Shown: in pieces, positions 32,649-43,457 of the stretch
How positions within the stretch are numbered: position 1 is the stretch's first letter
Layout: each line of letters opens with the position of its first letter
NCBI GenBank assembly: GCA_026874595.1
Contig: CM049314.1
Coordinates: forward strand, 75,964,300-76,028,299
From: Sipunculus nudus
Taxonomy: Eukaryota; Annelida; Sipuncula; Golfingiida; Sipunculidae
Reading direction: 5' to 3'
Length of the DNA: 64,000 bases
Notes under the pieces: generated by a model
What the model was told of the DNA's origin: nothing
Databases searched by the model: none
The model's input: the letters and a program-made list of their open reading frames with translations, nothing else
Translations under genes and position numbers: made by a program

Positions 32649-33842
32649 CTAGAATACGGGTAGTCGACAAGCGACTACGTGTATCCGCCTAAATCAGAGT
32701 GGAACAGGTGAAGTGAGGCATGGATTGAGTGGCAAGGGGAAATAGAGTGTTGCATATTAGCATGGATGTCTGCAGCCAAATTGTGTATGTAGGTTGCCCC
32801 CCCCCTACCACAAAATCCAGAAAGCCGTCCAAGTTGTATACATATGCAAAATTTAAGGCAGATAAGTCAAACCACTACATGTATATGAGTGATTTTAGCC
32901 CGTGGCAGAAAAACAGATGGACGCTGAGCAAAAATGGTTGCAGGTGACTCCACCAGTTTTGCGTATGATAAAGAGCTATGTGAGAACTATACACATGCAA
33001 AACTTTGGCCCAATCAGTCAAACGGTTCCCAAGATATGAGCTTGGATGTCTGCTGCATAAACTAGAATGCAGGTGGCGCCACCTGTCATAAAATCAAGAG
33101 AGCTGTCGGGGATGTATAAACCTGCAAAATTTTAGGCAGATATGTCAAACCACTGCTGAGATATGAGTGATTTTATCCCATGGCAGACAAACAGACAGGA
33201 GCTGTGCAAAAATGGCTGCAGGTGGCGCCACCAGTTTTGCGTATGATGAAGAGCTATGTGAGATCTATACACATGCAAAGTTTTGGCCCAATCGGTCAAA
33301 CGGTTCCTGAGATATGAGCTTGGATGTCTGCAGCATCAACGTGAATGTGGGTGGAGCCACCTGTCATAAAATCAGAAGAGCTATCCAGGATGTATACGCA
33401 TGCAGAATTTCAGGTGAATTAGTCAAGTCACTGCAGAGATATGAGTGATTTTAACCCAAGGCAGACGAACAGATGGACACTGTGCAAACATGGTTGCAGG
33501 TGGTGCCACCATTTTTTGTGTATGGTATAAAGCTCTCCAAGGGCTACATTTGTGCAAAAAAAATTTCCTGATCGGTCAAACGGTTCCGGAGATATGTGGG
33601 TTTATGTGTGGAAACAGACGCACAAACGGACGCAGAGCGCAGAGGAAAGGTCAGAGGTCAAAACAAAATCGGGGCGCAGCAGTTCACATGTGACCCGAAC
33701 ATAATCGCTGGTTTCGTAAAATTCCGCCCAGTGGTTACGGAGGAGTTCTCCGGACACCTACGCCGCGGCGGTGGCGGCGGCGGCTGCGGCGGCGTGCAGC
33801 TGAAAACATAGTATCTGCAAAACTCTGTTTTGGCGGATACAA
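32649..33842 (-). mobile_element. Family B Helitron2/Helentron-like element, best preserved copy
   Basis: Left end AA|CTAGAATACGGGTAGTCG. The hairpin GTAGTCG-ACAAG-CGACTAC is perfect and is followed by GTATCCGCCTAAATCAGAGT. The right end ACTCTGTTTTGGCGGATACAA|TT is the inverse of that subterminal word. Four to five modules carry GGTGGCGCCACC (exact at 33072 and 33221). A GGC-rich stretch lies at 33760-33795. Length about 1194 bp. On the minus strand this is 5' terminal repeat, body, inverted repeat, hairpin, CTAG, TT. Confidence 0.75.
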
Positions 33843-34579
33843 TTACTAATATGAAAACTGAACCAATCAGGAACCTTTCACAAGGCCTGTCAATATTGTG
33901 GGGAACACAACCCCGGTTCTGTTTTAGAGCAACTGTCTGACGTGGAGATATGATCTTGAATCTGACCAACCATATAAAGGCTTTAAAACCTGGTGCATGT
34001 TACACTTTTGTGTGCCCTGTAACAACTGATTTGATTTATGATTTGTGGTGATAAATAAGTCCCTTCACATGTGCCTGTTCCATATTGATATAGCAGGCCA
34101 GGAGGCCCACTGAAACAAGGTCTCTGCTCAACCCAGCACAGGACCTGGACACAAGGAAGATGCCTTGGGTCTCTCAGTATAATGCCAGTACTAGGCCTTC
34201 CAGGTTAATAGAGATTCAATTACTAAATATGCAAAACAGAACGTAGCCCAGTTCCAAGCATTACAGCACTGAGACATAACTTCTTTATGTGCTCCTACTA
34301 ACAGCCAGTCAGATAGTGGGGAATCCCTAATATTTGCATATTATTATCAGTACATCATGAGGCCATTTAAGAACCTGGCATTACCCTCTCAATGGCATTT
34401 TGATGTTGACCTTTGGATCAATAATGTCAATGACTGGAGGACCCACATGGAATGTTGGACCTTGGAAATCAGGACATAAAAATCAAAGGCAAATCTGTCA
34501 CTTTGGACAAATAATGTGCCCAGTAATATATATTGAAGATCCAGTACAAAAAAAACAGCAGGAAAGAAAACAAGAGAAA
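33843..34579. other. Intron, nothing recognised
   Basis: No exon, repeat end or RNA motif identified. Some short words (GGACCCACATGG, GGACCTGGACAC) echo repeat ends but no boundary can be drawn. Confidence 0.45.
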
Positions 34580-35066
34580 CTAGGGACCCATGGGTCTCTA
34601 CCCTCAGCCTAAGGTTTGATTGTGAGGATATTTATGAGCTTTTTCAAAATGTCGTTCCAGTTACCTAACCTATGGTCTTGTAACCAAAAATTTTAGTAGT
34701 TACTATCTTTGAATGTACAGCATTTAGATTTTCTTAACAATCTTTGAAAACTGTGATGTTGACCCCGGGCCAGGAAATCTCAGAATCTATATATTTCTTC
34801 AGGCAGGTAAGCAATGTGAGAAAGATGGAAAGTTTGGGATGAAAATTTTGAGCAATATGTGCAAGATGGAAGGTTTTGGATGAAATGCTTGGCTTAAAAT
34901 GCAGCCATAATCTTTTTTACTTGTCAGATCAGCTAGGACCAGCCCAGTACAAGTTGAAGTCATCCCACAGGACGACCTGGCATCAAGTACCATGCTGCAG
35001 AGAAAAGCTCTTGTAAGGAAGAGTGTTGGAAAATTGTTTCTTCTAAATTTAGTAAATGCCTCTAAC
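34580..35066 (-). mobile_element. Family A end followed by first copy of a 145-bp duplication
   Basis: Left end AA|CTAGGGACCCATGGGTCTCT, then family A body words (AAAATGTCGTTCCAG, GAAAGATGGAAAGTTTGGG). At about 34925-35067 a segment beginning TCAGCTAGGACCAGCCCAGT is present, which recurs almost unchanged at about 35300-35446. Confidence 0.5.
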
Positions 35067-35446
35067 AAAATCTGTCAGAAATCTTTGATTTTAGGCAAGC
35101 AGGTTGGTCAGTTCTGTATGTCTGTTTGTTGCTTGCCAGCTTAAGAACCAAAAATTTTGGCAAGCATGTTGATCATTTCTGTATGTTTGTCTGTTTGTGT
35201 GTTCGTTTATTGCTTGCCTGAAATCTCCAATTTCGGCAAGCAGGTTGGTCAATCGCGGATGTCTGTTTTTCTGTTTGTTGTTTGCTGGAATCAAATCAAA
35301 TCAGCTAGGACCAGCCCAGTACAAGTTGAAGTCATCCCACAGGACGACCTGGCATCAAGTACCATGCTGCAGAGAAAAGCTCTTGTAAGGAGGAGTGTTT
35401 GAAAATTGTTTCTTCTAAATTTAGTAAATGCCTCTAACAAAATCTG
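35067..35446. repeat. Second copy of the 145-bp segment plus GCAAGCAGGTTGGTC repeats
   Basis: GGCAAGCAGGTTGGTC, TTCTGTATGTCTGTTTG recurs three times (about 35094, 35158, 35235). Then TCAGCTAGGACCAGCCCAGT and ATCAAGTACCATGCTGCAGA repeat the sequence at 34925. The two 145-bp copies are about 375 bp apart and nearly identical, so the duplication is recent. Confidence 0.75.
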
Positions 35447-36879
35447 TCTAAAGTCCTTTACTCAGACAATTCTTTATTTGAAGACATGCTTGAAACAACT
35501 ATAAGAGTGTTAATATGGTACAACACCATCATTTTCTCAGTATAATTTGTGATTTAGACACCCCTACCTCATAGTTTCTTTAACAAAAGAGGTACAACGA
35601 TGCTGCCGGTATCGAATTTGACACCACCAATGTGAAAATGCTCTCACCGTTGTAAAAATAGTAAACCTTAAAAAGACGAATGATTGCCACATATTGCTGC
35701 AAAATATGCGTTGTACTTTTTTAAATGATTTACAATTGTTCATTTAATCTTTGGTTACTACTGCGCTGGCTCAGTTGAAAGAACTAACGAGTACATATGC
35801 CCCTTATCAATAACCACGTGACACTGACGATGTGACATGTCATTTGTTCATTTCAACTCATTTGGAAAGACTGACAAGGCACTTCTTCCAAATATTGCCG
35901 AGCAGCTACCGTGCATACAAGCGGGCAAGTAATTTGGTCTTACAGAAAATGCAAATTTACAGGGCACGGGGCAAATTTGAACAATCTCAGATCAGTTATG
36001 AAGGGTTACAAATGTCAGTCATTTGCAGTGGAGGCCACATTCATAGCCAGGAAGGAGTCTCTTATTTCTCTAGTAAAATTAGAATATTTTTAATATTTAG
36101 GTGCTTTCTATAAACCCCATGGAATAAAAAGCTTATGCGCAGAACTGCGTTCTCATCTTATGAACCCCCCCACATATGACTGCCACCCACACTGTTTAGC
36201 GGGCACATCTGAACATCGGTTCTAGAGACAGGTGAACAGGCATATATGCCACGTTGCACATTTCTCCAAACAAGCTGTGAATTTTAAACATATTGTATCA
36301 GCAAAGGATAAAAAATCCTAATAGACCATTGCTTTAAATATTAAAAAAAATTAACATTAATAAAAAATTGTACTTCTTGACTTTATTATTTGAATTTTAT
36401 CCACACATAGGCCTACAATATATATATATATATAGAAAAGTTCATTATAATTTTAAAAGATCCTTTAATACATGTGTCAGTTTGGTACCAAGGAATTTTC
36501 AAGATGTTTAATGTTTAACAAAGCAGTTTTTATGACAAATGGAAAACAAAGATTCCCTTGGCCCCATAGACCGCGTGTAAAGTTTGGGAAACAGGACGTT
36601 GGATATGCGAAGAATTGTTGTAGATATATAGACTTTGAATAAAGGTAGTGTTACCAACCATTTCTGTCACAAAATTATGGAAGAGATATGTATTTGCAAA
36701 CTTCAAACAATATTAAATAAATAAATGTTCAGTTCACTTGAGTTTATAATACACTGCAGGATACAGAAATTCACATGTAAGATAACCGATTCATGCATAA
36801 ACAAGGATACCCTAATGTTTAAATACATGCATTTATAAGAAATGGAATACGAATATTATATTTTTGCAAAACAAATATC
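35447..36879. other. Intron, nothing recognised
   Basis: No exon with usable splice sites and domain, no transposon ends. A short (AT)n lies at 36419-36434. Two plus-strand frames of 60-93 codons at 35832-36113 overlap each other and show no domain. Confidence 0.45.
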
Positions 36880-39087
36880 ATGACCTCAAATTGGCCAGGA
36901 CGACCTCAGAAAATTTGAGGTCTTCCCATAGGATGACCTCAAATTTTCATACATTTCTGTCCCTGTGTATGTTTGTCTGTTTGTGTGTTTGTTTATTGTT
37001 TGCCTGTGTGCACTCTACCAGTCGCAATTTTACACCAATCACTTTTAAACTTACATATTTGGTAGATAATTAGAATTCCTAGAAGCCTGTTGTTTCTGGT
37101 CAATACAGGTCAAAGGTTATGGTCATCAAAAGTTTGCAAAATTTTTTTCTTCATATCTTTGACACTATTAGTCATATCTACTTCAACTGTAGCTCATTTA
37201 ATCGTCATTCCAAGGCCTTTCTTCTAGTGCGCAGCTGCCTCAAATTTGCTGATACCATGGTTATGCATTTGGGAGAAGTCATGATATTTGAAAATAAGGG
37301 GTCTTATTTTTATAAATTAGTCAGTTTTAAAGCTAGAGAGGTCTAGTTTTTTGCATCAGGTAGCATACAAGTAGTGTTATTCGATTATATTATAGTCTTG
37401 CAAAATCTTGTACAATATCTAATCAAACGAGATACTTCCACAAGTATGAAAGAATCATTTTGAAACTGATATATTTTAACAAATTTTCCATTTTCCAGAT
37501 ATGGCAGCTATGGGATATGCACTCAAACCATATCAACATTTTAATTTTGGCCATATCTCCAAAACTATAAACCTCAATTACATAAACTATAGCTTATTTT
37601 CTTCCTTTGAGTCTTCTCCATAATCAGGGTAAGACATCTGGTGTCAATCTTATGTTATTTAGTATGTCTGTCTGTTTGTCAATTGTCCTCCATTTCACCT
37701 GCTTACTCGTTTATTGTGTCTCACATACAGCATTAAACAGGCCACAGTTTTGCAGGAATTCTTTTGAAACTGGTACATCTTGTGCCATACACTAATGTCT
37801 TGAAACTGATTTTTCATTTTCGGGATATTGCTACTAGGGGGCGCTGTACTAGAACCACAACATTGAACAACATATTTTCTTGCCATATCTCCACAACTAT
37901 GAACCTTTTATCTACATAAACAATTACTCATTTTGTTTCTAAATACCTTCTCAATATGATAATCTGGCCAACTGTTAGCTCAGATGTGGCAGTGTGACAG
38001 TGCATCTGTCTGTTTGTTGGTTGTTTTCAGTTATCTCTGCTTTCATGTTCTTATTTGTAATATATGTCTTTCAACAGGCCACAACTTCTCAACAATCCCT
38101 CTGAAAGTCACTCAACTGATAGAAAATTGACAGTTTGTTCTTTCTGTCCATCTGTCTATCATTTCAACTTCCGGCAAGTGCTCGACCTATGGTAGTCTAG
38201 TTTGTCTGTGTCCTCTCTACAGGTCACAATTTTGCAGCGATCACTACCAAACTTTCACAGTTGATAGAAAATTAATTTATGGTTAATATGGTTAATTTAA
38301 GTCAAAGGTCAAGGTCAAGGTCCTTGAAAAACGATGAAATTTTATTTTTGTCATAACTTTCTCAATATTGGTCTACAATCTTAGGCTCAATTTCTTCCTC
38401 AGGGTCTTCTCCAGAATCTGGTTTAGTTGACTAGTCTCAATCTTGTGTCACTTTGTGACTTTTAGCTGTTTTTTGCCTGTTTGCTGGTTGTTGCGTCTGA
38501 CATATAGCATTCTATAGGCCACAGTCTTACTGGAATCCTTTTGAAACTGGTACATATCATTTCTTACACTAATATCTTGAAAGGAATTTTTCATTTTCAG
38601 AATATGGCCTCTAGGGGCTGCTGCACTCCTCTACAACATATCATTTTTTTGGCCATATCTCAAAAACTATAAACTTCAATTGCATAAACTATTGCTTATT
38701 TTTTTTCTCTGTCTTCTTCATAACCTGGTCAAGTCATCTGGTCTCAGCCTTGTGTCACTTTGTAAGTATGTCTGTCTGTTTTTCAGTTTTCCTCTAGTTC
38801 GCCTGCTTGCTGGTTCTTGGGTCTCATATATAGCACTCTACAGGCCACAGTTTTGCAGGAATTGCTTTGTAACTTACATGTGTAAGGTATCACAACAATA
38901 TCTGGAAGTCCTTTGTGTATTTTTCAAATAAATCAAGGTCAAGGAGATCAAATCATATCAAAATCATATTTTCTTCATAATTTTTTTAATATCTTCACAA
39001 ACTTATGGCTAATTTTCTCCACTTTGGCACTGCTCATTCATCTGACAAACTTACATTCCGGCAAGTGCATGACCTCTGGTCATCTAG
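36880..39087 (+). mobile_element. Family D Helitron-like repeats, plus orientation
   Basis: A mosaic of related modules (TTTGTCTGTTTGTGTG, CTACAGGCCACAGTTTTGCAG, TGCAGGAATTCTTTTGAAACTGG, GGCCATATCTCCAAAACTAT). It ends at 39069-39087 with hairpin ATGACC-TCT-GGTCAT and then CTAG before TT. An earlier end of the same type is CGACCTATGGTAGTCTAG|TT at about 38180-38203. The hairpin plus CTAG plus T is the 3' end expected of Helitrons. No Rep/helicase coding is visible. Confidence 0.55.
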
Positions 39088-39119
39088 TTAAATAAGTTGG
39101 TCATGTGACTTTGACCTTT

Positions 39120-40375
39120 GACCTTGGGAATAGGGTGAAGTGTGTTGCATATTAGCATGCATGACTGCAGCATAAATGTGAATGTAGGTGGTACCACCTG
39201 TCATAAAATCGAGAAAAATGTGCAGGATGTATAAACCTGCAAAATTTCAGGTGGATAAGTCAAACCACTGCTGAGATATGAGTGATTTTATCCCAAGGCA
39301 GATGAACAGATGGACTATGTGCATAAATGGTTGCAGGTGGCCCCTCCAGTTTTGCTTATGATGAAGAGCTATGTGAGATCTATAAACATGCAAAATTTTG
39401 GCCCAATCCGTCAAACGGTTCCCGAGATATGAGCATGGATGTCTGCAGAGTAAACCTAAATGTAGGTGGCGCAACCTTTCATAAAATCAAGAGAGCTGTC
39501 CACTATGTATAAAGCTGCAAAATTTCAGGTGGATAAGTCAAACCACTGCTGAGATATGAGTGATTTTATCCCAAGGCAGATGAAGAGATGGACGCTGTGC
39601 ATTAATGGTTGCAGGTGGCACCCCCAGTTTTGCTTATGGTAAAGAGCTATGTCAGATCTATACACATGCAAAATTTTGGCCCAATCGGTCAAACCGTTCC
39701 CAAAAGTTCAAGCATGGATGTCTGCAGAGTAAACCTGAATGTAGGTGGTGCCACCTGTCATAAATTGGAGAAAGCTGTCCAAATTGTATAAACCTGCAAA
39801 ATATCAGGTGGATAAGTCAAACCACTGCAGAGATATGAGTGATTTTATCCCAAGACAGATGAACAGATGGGTGCTGTGCATTAATGGTTGCAGGTGGCAC
39901 CACCAGTTTTGCCTATGATAAAGAGCTATTTGAGATCTATACACAGGCAAAATTTTGGCCCAATCGGTCAAACCGTTCCCGAGATATGAGCTTGGATATC
40001 TGCAGAGTAAACCTGAATGTAGGTGGCGCCATCTGTCATAAAATCGAGAAAGCTGTCCAGGGTGTATAAACCTGCAAAATTTCAGGTGGAAAAGTTAAAC
40101 CACTGCCAAGATATGAGTGATATTAACCCAAGGCAGATAAACAGATGGACGCTGTGTGAAAATGGTTGCAGGTGGCGCCACCATTTTTAGTGTATGTTAT
40201 AAAGCTATCAAAGGGCTACATTTGTGCAAAATTTTTAACCCTGATCGGTCAAACAGTTCCCAAGATATGCGGGTTTATGTGTGGAAACATACGCACAAAT
40301 GGACACTGGACAGCGAGGAAAGGTCAGAGGTCAACCAAAAATGAGGGCGCAGCAGTTCACATGTGATCTGATGAT
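39120..40375 (-). mobile_element. Family B core modules, copy lacking both ends
   Basis: From GAATAGGGTGAAGTGTGTTG to AGCAGTTCACATGTGATCTG. Four modules of about 260-300 bp with CTGCAGAGTAAACCTGAATG, GTGGCGCCA, GAGATATGAGTGATTTTATC and AAGAGCTATGTGAGATC. The CTAG hairpin end and the GGCGGATAC end are both absent. The adjacent modules are very alike, consistent with recent expansion. Confidence 0.65.
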
Positions 40376-41250
40376 AAACCCCATTTGCTTAAAATGCAAA
40401 CCAAGTTTTTTCAAACAGTTGAAAGATATAGTTCCAATAATCTGGGAATATTGCATCTAAACATTGTGTCTAGAAGTCTAGACGCTGTGTCTAGACGTCT
40501 AGACACATTGTCTAGACACCCCCCCAGAGCCAGGTCAGTTGCCATGGTGATGTCTGGACCCCACCTGTTTGTACTGAGTGACCTCTTGACTTGGTTGCTG
40601 AAACTCAGCATATTGTCAAATCTGTTTTCAAATACAGAAAGCCTTTTTCAATTGGCTACAATGCTTTTTTAAAACTGTATTTACCCAATCTATTCTTATA
40701 TATCCTTATAACTGGCAGAACCCTACCATAGAATAATTCTTGTAAAGTTTAAACCAATCAGCTTGACAGTTGATCATAAATCAGTGTATAAGCTAGAAGA
40801 AATTAAAATTACATTTTTTTTGCTTGTTAAAAACACATCAATGTAGGTGGCGCCACCAATATCTCAAAATCAGATATGACACATGTGACAAACATTTGTA
40901 TAAAATTTGGTGATTATAGCTCTAGCCTTTTCTAAGATTTAATTTTAGTGTGCTTTTTTGGACAGATGACTAAGTTCAACCTCCTGTAATTGGCCAAAAA
41001 TCTCAGAACTGGAACCATTCAAACAAACTTGAGAGAGATTGTTCCAGGAATCATTTCTGTGAAATATTGGACAATTTGGCTGGACAGTTTTAGAGAAGAA
41101 GATTTTTAAAGGTTTTTAAGCTTTTTCTCTATAAAATCTAAATCAATGCAGATACCCAATAATAAGCTCCAGGGCACCATGTTTCACATATGTGACTAAT
41201 ACTTACATGTTATTTGGAGCTGCTAGCTCCGACGGTTTCTGACTTACAGC
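40376..41250. repeat. Family E repeat copy
   Basis: Opens near 40460 with nested TCTAGACGTCTAGACAC words and includes GACCTCTTGACTTGG. Then come CATCAATGTAGGTGGCGCCACC at 40837-40857 and CTAAGTTCAACCTCCTGTAA. Matches 52250-52830 in order. No coding is recognised. Confidence 0.55.
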
Positions 41251-41712
41251 CATGGACGGCGGAAAGCCAGCCCTGGACGGCAGACGGCTGACGGAGGACG
41301 CTGCGCCATCGCATAAGCTCACAGGTTCACTAAAAACTCAGAAAAACGCAGGTGGTGCCACCAATTTTCTGAAACTGAAAAATGAGTCATGGTATATATT
41401 CAAGGCATTATTTATGGCAATCCATGCATTAATTATCAAGATAGTGGAGGTTTTATATTAAATTTTTAAATATTCTGGGGGTACTTACAAGCCCCATAGC
41501 TGCAAGAATATAGGTCACACTGGCCTTATTTCAGGTTCCAGAAGAGTTTTTTATTGACCTCCCTGAAAAATTCACTAAGAAGTTTCTAGGTCCACTGATT
41601 ATGATTTGTGCCCTGCTAAGGGATGCCTGGACAGCCAGACGCCCCGACGGACGACAGACAAAGCGCCATTCCTAGACCTCAGTTGACCTTCATTCAATTA
41701 ACTGAACTAAAA
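41251..41712 (-). mobile_element. Short A/G-type element end
   Basis: Has AAAACGCAGGTGGTGCCACC and then the module of the 58-kb array in one copy (CCCCATAGCTGCAAG, TTTCAGGTTCCAGAAGAG, TTGACCTCCCTG, TTCTAGGTCCACTGATTATG). It ends with a weak hairpin CCTCAGTTGACC...AATTAACTGAACTAAAAG. It is the single-module relative of the tandem array at 58290-59270. Confidence 0.5.
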
Positions 41713-42652
41713 GATTGTGAAATTAATTTTTTTTCACTGAATGGGGGGATTATGAAAGCCCAAACCATAAAATTTTGACCCCAAAATAAACTCTAACTTC
41801 AACAGTTTCCATATACAGTGAGGAAAATATTTTTCTAGCTGTTTTCACAAGATATGTATTTTATAACTTCTACATATTACATAATACTGACCCAATTTTT
41901 GCAGGTATATAGATAAAAGATGGAATAATCCTGATACCAAATATGAATAAAACAGACAAGTGGTTTTTTACAGTCCTGAGATATGGAACAGGAATATACA
42001 CAGAAAAAGTCAGATCACTTCTTTAGGTCATAAAAGGTCATCAGTTGCTACTGCTGCTTGTAAAGTCACTCTGTAATTCCCTGGCCTTACTACTGAAAGT
42101 CGAAGTCACTCACTTGTTCCAATAAAAGTGTGCCAATACACAGAGAGGTTGGGAATCTCTGTTAGCTCAGTGGCAGAGCAAATCTGGTAGAAGAACGGAG
42201 GGACATCTAACCATAAGTCAAATTTTGGATTCGTAGGTCAAACTGTTTCAAAATATGCCAGCCTTACACACACAGAGGAGGACAAAGGATCATCACTACA
42301 GCTCAGGTGACTTTTAGTCAGCTGAACTAATAAAATGGATACCTTTTACAGGAGAATTTGACTGGCTGAATGTAATGAGGGCTTTACCATTCTGAAATCA
42401 TAAACAGGTAAAACCAGGTTGTGTCAAGCTCACTTAAATTGAATAACCTGCTCTCAATCGCAGTTTAAATTAAATTATTACCATGTAAAATTTGCTTGTG
42501 TCAAGCCTCAGATAATTTCAAATGTTATCATTAAAGGCAAATTTAAGATATTTCCTGAAAATGGATTGGGTCCAGCCAGTTAAAAATATTATACATGCAG
42601 GCAAGAAGAAGAGAATGATGTTTGATTTTTAATTTCTTGAAACAGATATTCC
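41713..42652. other. Intron with a tRNA-like A box
   Basis: GTTAGCTCAGTGGCAGAGCA at 42161-42180 matches the D-arm/A box of a tRNA. About 50 bases later GGATTCGTAGGTC only weakly resembles a B box, so this may be a tRNA-derived SINE remnant or chance. A hairpin end (CTCAGGTGACT-TTT-AGTCAGCTGA) lies at about 42303-42325. No exon seen. Confidence 0.35.
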
Positions 42653-43331
42653 TGTAACGGGGTCGGAAATAAGCGTTCGGGAGATGTTGGTCTCTCTCTC
42701 TCTCTCTCTCTCGACCAAGAAAAAAAAGACGTCCAGTGGTGGTGTATACGTTTAAAGATAGACAAAATAGAGATATGGCGTGCTGCCACAACCAACAGTA
42801 TGAGCGGAATCTGCTTTATAACACATGTTAACATACATAAAGACATACGGAGATATACGATAAGAAAACACTCGCATGCATGTATTTCATGCATGAGAGT
42901 AAAAATGAAGACGGGTTCAGAGAGAGTAAAAATTACGTTTGCTCGAGAGCAAAACGGAAACCATGATTAAGCTCGAGTGAAAACTTCGTCAATATTACAA
43001 GGTAAGTTAAAGCATATATTCAGAGACTATTTAGAGACGAGAGTTATAAAGGTGGTAATAAAATAAGAAACCTTTAACAATATGAAAAGTGGTAACTCAC
43101 CTACAAGATAGACAAAATAGAGATATGGCGTGCTGCCACAACCAACAGTATGAGCGGAATGCCGTCTCCACGGCAAGAATTCCCGCTATTACCTGCTCTT
43201 TTGTTATGTAAAACGACCAAATCTTAAGGGGGAACTATGGTCTGGATTGAGCAAAAAAAAATATAAAGCAACTCCCTGAGGGAGAACACAGGAAAGAACC
43301 AGACGAGTTTAAGATAGACCCGTTATATACA
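42653..43331 (-). repeat. 3' LTR of the Gypsy element
   Basis: On the plus strand TGTAACGGGG to CGTTATATACA, so TGTATATAACG to CCGTTACA on the element strand. It contains a (TC)11 run at 42691-42712. A block of about 55 bp (AGATAGACAAAATAGAGATA, then GGCGTGCTGCCACAACC) occurs twice inside the LTR, at about 42763 and 43107. Confidence 0.92.
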
Positions 43332-43343
43332 CCCCCCTCTTAA
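43332..43343 (-). promoter_or_regulatory. Polypurine tract of the Gypsy element
   Basis: AAGAGGGGGG on the element strand immediately before the 3' LTR start TGTATATAACG, the position expected for plus-strand priming. Confidence 0.85.
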
Positions 43344-43457
43344 GAAAATGGCGACCCGACATCTAAAACGAAACAAGATGGCTATGATACGATAGAATAA
43401 AGCAACCAATCATTATATATCAACACGTACACACAGCGAAGTATGTCTTTACCTAAC

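Noticed and set aside
42161-42180. tRNA gene suggested by GTTAGCTCAGTGGCAGAGCA
   Set aside because: Only an A box-like stretch is convincing; no acceptor stem, anticodon arm or proper B box follows, so it was kept only as a tRNA-like note.
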